Shown piece after piece: positions 34,228 to 36,896 of a stretch of DNA of 36,896 nt. The translations under genes and the position numbers were made by a program. The stretch covers positions 1 through 36,896 of the forward strand of contig NZ_QOVK01000033.1 in assembly GCF_004104075.1 (NCBI RefSeq), given 5' to 3'. How positions within the stretch are numbered: the stretch's first letter is position 1; each line of letters opens with the position of its first letter. This stretch comes from Leeuwenhoekiella polynyae. Lineage in GTDB: Bacteria > Bacteroidota > Bacteroidia > Flavobacteriales > Flavobacteriaceae. The notes under the pieces are model-generated. The model made no database searches. It had not been told where the DNA came from and saw only the letters and a list, made by a program, of their open reading frames with translations.

Positions 34228-34995
34228 GTGTTAAAGCTTTCAATAATCGGTACCGGGAATGTTGCGTTTCATCTTGCTAGAGCGTTTAGCGCAGCACAAG
34301 GTGTTAACCTACAATTTGTTGCAGGAAGAGATCTAGAAAAATTAAAAACATTTGAAGAATTTAGTGCCACGTTAAATCTGAATAAAGAACTTGAAAAAAC
34401 ATTTTATTCTGATGTGATTTTAATTGCGGTTAGTGATGCTTCAATCGCTGCGGTTTCCCAACAATTGATGGAATCTAAAGCGTTGATTGTACATACTTCC
34501 GGAAGTACAGCTATACAAATTTTAGATCAAAATAAACGTTGTGGAGTCCTCTACCCGCTACAAAGTTTTTCAAAGGAAAAAGAACTGGTATATAAAGAAA
34601 TACCGTTTTTAATTGAAGCAAAGCTTCAGGATGATTTAGGAGTTTTAAAGCTTCTAACCGAAAGCCTTTCTGCGAACTATTTTACCGTAAATTCTAAAGA
34701 TCGGGCTGCTTTACACCTTGCAGCAGTTTTCAGTAATAATTTTACAAATCACATTTTGACCGAAGCCAAACAGCTTTGTAATGACCATAACGTTTCGTTT
34801 GAATTATTAAAACCCTTAATGCTGGAAACCGTTCAAAAAGCATTTAGTATTGGACCTGAAAATTCACAAACCGGTCCTGCAAAACGAAAGGATACACCTA
34901 CAATAAACAAACAGCTTTCGGCATTAAAAAGCGCCGAACAAAAACAACTATACACGCTACTAACACAAGCAATTCAAAACTATTATGAGCGATAA
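34228..34995 (+). CDS. Rossmann-like/DUF2520 NAD(P)-binding protein
   Basis: 255 residues from a GTG start; the nearby ATG at 34224 is out of frame. N-terminal Rossmann domain: LSIIGTGNVAFHLARAF at 4-20, VILIAVSDASIAAVSQQL, LIVHTSGSTAI and GVLYPLQSFSKEKEL (about 110-124). The C-terminal helical DUF2520 domain carries AALHLAAVFSNNFTNHI and GPAKRKDTPTI. The layout resembles pyrroline-5-carboxylate reductase and ketopantoate reductase folds; the substrate is unknown. It overlaps the KdsC-like gene by 11 bases, so translation is coupled. This pair is a recurrent neighbourhood in flavobacteria. Confidence 0.9.
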   Translation: MLKLSIIGTGNVAFHLARAFSAAQGVNLQFVAGRDLEKLKTFEEFSATLNLNKELEKTFYSDVILIAVSDASIAAVSQQLMESKALIVHTSGSTAIQILDQNKRCGVLYPLQSFSKEKELVYKEIPFLIEAKLQDDLGVLKLLTESLSANYFTVNSKDRAALHLAAVFSNNFTNHILTEAKQLCNDHNVSFELLKPLMLETVQKAFSIGPENSQTGPAKRKDTPTINKQLSALKSAEQKQLYTLLTQAIQNYYER

Positions 34996-35521
34996 AAGTT
35001 ATAAAGAATACTTAAGAAATATTACAACCTTCATTTTTGATGTAGACGGTGTGATGACTGACGGATCATTAATCATAGATTCAGAGGGCGGCATGTTGCG
35101 TACGATGAACGTAAAGGACGGTTACGCCCTTAAATGCGCTTTAGATAAGGGCTATAAAATTTGCATCATTAGCGGCGGAACTAATGAAGGCGTGCGCAGC
35201 AGACTGGAAGCCCTAGGCGTTACCGATATACATCTGGGTGCTCACGCCAAAATGAAACAGTATACCGAGTATATTACAGCAAATAACATCAAGCCGGAAA
35301 ACATTTTATATATGGGTGATGACATCCCGGATTATCCTGTTATGCAGGAGGTTGGTTTACCGTGTTGCCCGCAAGATGCAGTAAAAGAAATCAAAGAAGT
35401 TGCTAAGTATGTTTCGCACAAAAAAGGAGGTAAAGGCTGTGTGCGTGATGTAATTGAGCAAGTTTTAAAAGTTCAGGATAATTGGATGGATTATTTTAAT
35501 GCCGGTCCTTTTAAGAACTAA
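34985..35521 (+). CDS. KdsC-like HAD phosphatase
   Basis: 178 residues, HAD superfamily C0 type without a cap domain. Catalytic motif I is FIFDVDGVMTDGS with Asp19 and Asp21; motif II is CIISGGTN; motif IV is YMGDDIPDYPVM (about 117-128). Length and the VTDIHLGAHAKMKQY segment match 3-deoxy-D-manno-octulosonate 8-phosphate phosphatase (KdsC), used in lipopolysaccharide inner-core synthesis. No kdsA or kdsB is adjacent, so I keep the call at KdsC-like. The gene begins inside the end of the DUF2520 gene and is followed by a terminator. Confidence 0.9.
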   Translation: MSDKSYKEYLRNITTFIFDVDGVMTDGSLIIDSEGGMLRTMNVKDGYALKCALDKGYKICIISGGTNEGVRSRLEALGVTDIHLGAHAKMKQYTEYITANNIKPENILYMGDDIPDYPVMQEVGLPCCPQDAVKEIKEVAKYVSHKKGGKGCVRDVIEQVLKVQDNWMDYFNAGPFKN

Positions 35522-35542
35522 TTTGAATATAAAAATCACTAG

Positions 35543-35577
35543 AAAAGCATCAGGTTATTTAAACGGGATGCTTTTTT
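35543..35577. terminator. Bidirectional terminator between convergent genes
   Basis: Stem AAAAGCATC / GATGCTTTT with a 15-base loop, then TTTT on the plus side and an A/T run on the other. It lies between the KdsC-like gene (plus) and the pyrophosphatase gene (minus). Confidence 0.75.
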
Positions 35578-36242
35578 TAATGCTTTGATTGGTATTCCTG
35601 AATAGCTTGATCCAATAGCTGTTTAGCTTCTCGAGCATTACCAAATCCTGAAGCTTGCAGCATACCAGGTCCTTTATAATTACTAAACCAAATTGAGATT
35701 ATTTCCGAAACTCCATGAAAATTTGCATCTAATTCTTCCATACTTTGCAGGTTTTCAAATGGGGAATTTGCAGCTACAGCTATCAGTTTATCATCTTGCT
35801 CCCCACGGTCTTTTAAATACAAAACGCCAATAAGCTTGCAGCTGATGACGCTTCCTCGTTCAGCAGGTGCACCTAATACTAAAATATCTAGTGGATCACC
35901 ATCCCCTCCATGAGCTTTATCAAGTAACGTACGCGGAATCATACCGTAGTTACCCGGATAACCGATGTAATTTACAATTCTGGGCGTACCGTTTACCGAT
36001 TCCCACTCCACTTTTCCGGATCTTTTATTGAGCTCCCATTTTACAGTGGTTCCTGCCGGAATTTCAATTACGGCATGTACATAGCCCGATTCGTCAAGTG
36101 CAGGAAAATCTTCTAATAAATTTTTAAGTCTGGGTTCTTTCGCTTCTTTTTGGGTGCTTGTTGGGTTTTGATCACTATTTACTTTTTTACAAGAATAAGC
36201 AAGAACCAGTAAACTCAGCATGAATGTTATACGATAGACCAT
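35577..36242 (-). CDS. ppa: Inorganic pyrophosphatase with export/lipoprotein signal
   Basis: 221 residues. Family I soluble pyrophosphatase core from about residue 55: VIEIPAGTTVKWELNKRSG, YPGNYGMIPRTL, the metal-binding GDGDPLDILVL (about 113-123), GSVISCKLIGVLYLKDRG and DDKLIAV. All residues I would expect for catalysis are present. Ahead of it is a hydrophobic leader ending in Cys18 (MLSLLVLAYSC), then a polar linker of about 30 residues (KKVNSDQNPTSTQKEAKE). This looks like a lipoprotein signal, placing the enzyme in the periplasm or on a membrane face, unlike the classic cytoplasmic enzyme. The Tyr at -2 makes the lipobox imperfect. It follows the 140-residue gene after one base. Confidence 0.9.
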   Translation of the reverse strand: MVYRITFMLSLLVLAYSCKKVNSDQNPTSTQKEAKEPRLKNLLEDFPALDESGYVHAVIEIPAGTTVKWELNKRSGKVEWESVNGTPRIVNYIGYPGNYGMIPRTLLDKAHGGDGDPLDILVLGAPAERGSVISCKLIGVLYLKDRGEQDDKLIAVAANSPFENLQSMEELDANFHGVSEIISIWFSNYKGPGMLQASGFGNAREAKQLLDQAIQEYQSKH

Positions 36243-36243
36243 A

Positions 36244-36666
36244 TTAAATCAGGTTGAAAAAATACATTTTCTTAATTTCAATATGTTGTTCTAGAAACTG
36301 ATTCTTAAAATCACTGATTCCTGTACGGGTTTGGGGAGATTCCAATTCACGGATTTTACCATCAGCAAGTTTGAGATAGAAATAAGACTTCTTAAAAAAT
36401 GATATTTCAGCTAAGCATTCAATTTCATTTAAGTCAATAGTTGTTCTTGAAGTTTTTTTCTTCCATAAATAGAAAATCAACCATGCCGAAATTACAACCA
36501 GAACAGTAGCAACGATGTTATTCAATGAAATTCCTTCCATGTAGTTATTCAAAAGATTAAGAACAGAGCTCAATAAACTCAAACTCAAGACGAGCCCTAT
36601 AAACTGATTGTTTAACTTTTGATTATCATCCACCTGAAGTGTTTTATGTAGTGTATCAAATCTCAT
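36244..36666 (-). CDS. Two-helix membrane protein, function unknown
   Basis: 140 residues. Two hydrophobic segments: about 21-40 (FIGLVLSLSLLSSVLNLLNN) and 49-68 (NNIVATVLVVISAWLIFYLW), separated by a short loop. The C-terminal half is soluble and beta-like (TTIDLNEIECLAEISFFKKSYFYLKLADGKIRELE), reminiscent of small PH-like domains, but I cannot assign a family. Its stop codon lies one base before the pyrophosphatase ATG, so the two form an operon with this gene first. No function is claimed. Confidence 0.8.
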   Translation of the reverse strand: MRFDTLHKTLQVDDNQKLNNQFIGLVLSLSLLSSVLNLLNNYMEGISLNNIVATVLVVISAWLIFYLWKKKTSRTTIDLNEIECLAEISFFKKSYFYLKLADGKIRELESPQTRTGISDFKNQFLEQHIEIKKMYFFNLI

Positions 36667-36780
36667 TTTAAAAAAATTACATGATAATTAAAGACTGAAT
36701 TGCTTAAGACCTACCGAAACTAAAAGTCAGTTACTTTTAAGGAACTATTGGCTTGCTAAAAGTATATCTAAAATAAAAGA

Positions 36781-36815
36781 AAAGAGGCCGTCTAAAAACA
36801 TTTAGGCGGTCTTTT
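36781..36815 (-). terminator. Hairpin terminator near the right edge
   Basis: Stem AGAGGCCGTCTAAA / TTTAGGCGGTCTTT with an AACA loop and a few G-T pairs, flanked by a T run on the plus side and a T-rich run on the minus side. No plus-strand gene lies upstream, so it most likely ends a minus-strand gene located beyond the window. Confidence 0.6.
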
Positions 36816-36896
36816 TGTTTTTTTGCTGTAGCTATTTTTTTTGGTTTTGCGGATCGGGTAGGATTGTTAATCGTTAATAATTAAAAGCTTTTGGTC

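Overview
The window reads as chromosomal DNA of a marine-type Flavobacteriaceae (Bacteroidota). The evidence is AT-rich coding DNA, two TonB-linked outer-membrane proteins with carboxypeptidase-like regulatory domains, DUF4249 and DUF4251 lipoproteins, a fused ResB/CcsA cytochrome c assembly protein, the alpha-E/ATP-grasp/transglutaminase locus, and promoters of the TTG-N18/19-TAnnTTTG type used by this phylum. Shine-Dalgarno sequences are mostly absent, as usual there. The sequence alone does not fix a genus. I recognise no rRNA, tRNA, CRISPR array, insertion sequence or prophage.

Region 1 (1-8.6 kb) is accessory or repeat-rich. About 2 kb carries no gene: two degenerate blocks, then four tandem copies of a 322-333 bp unit. 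Next come an orphan gene of a recurrent Bacteroidota family (2007-2846), more dispersed repeats, and an orphan secreted protein (3683-4321). A TonB receptor and DUF4249 lipoprotein pair follows on the minus strand, then a copy of a 124-bp repeat whose sister lies 22 kb away at 29946. A 59-residue membrane protein (8153-8332) closes the region.

Region 2 (8.6-14.5 kb) holds a DUF4251 lipoprotein, a YfdC-type FNT channel, a decayed nucleoside-deaminase gene, aconitase, a TerC-family metal exporter, and a two-gene operon of a ribosome-hibernation factor plus an ArsC-fold protein that has lost its catalytic residues.

Region 3 (14.5-20 kb, minus strand) is a compact run. From its promoter-proximal end it reads secreted metzincin-like protease, FabZ-like dehydratase, ketosynthase, acyl carrier protein, nitroreductase and a small secreted protein. 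The dehydratase, ketosynthase and ACP form an incomplete type II fatty acid/polyketide module that would have to borrow reductase and malonyl-transfer functions. This is the best candidate here for an undescribed pathway.

Region 4 (20-23.7 kb) is the circularly permuted ATP-grasp, alpha-E and transglutaminase trio, a conserved but biochemically unsolved peptide or amide ligase system.

Region 5 (23.8-36.9 kb) is mostly housekeeping: release factor 2 (without the usual programmed frameshift) with ArsC, an outer-membrane beta-barrel protein, a 57-residue membrane protein, fumarase, a methyltransferase next to the second 124-bp repeat, CcsBA, a DUF2520 dehydrogenase overlapping a KdsC-like phosphatase, and a pyrophosphatase that carries an export/lipoprotein signal. 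Several strong hairpin terminators separate the units.
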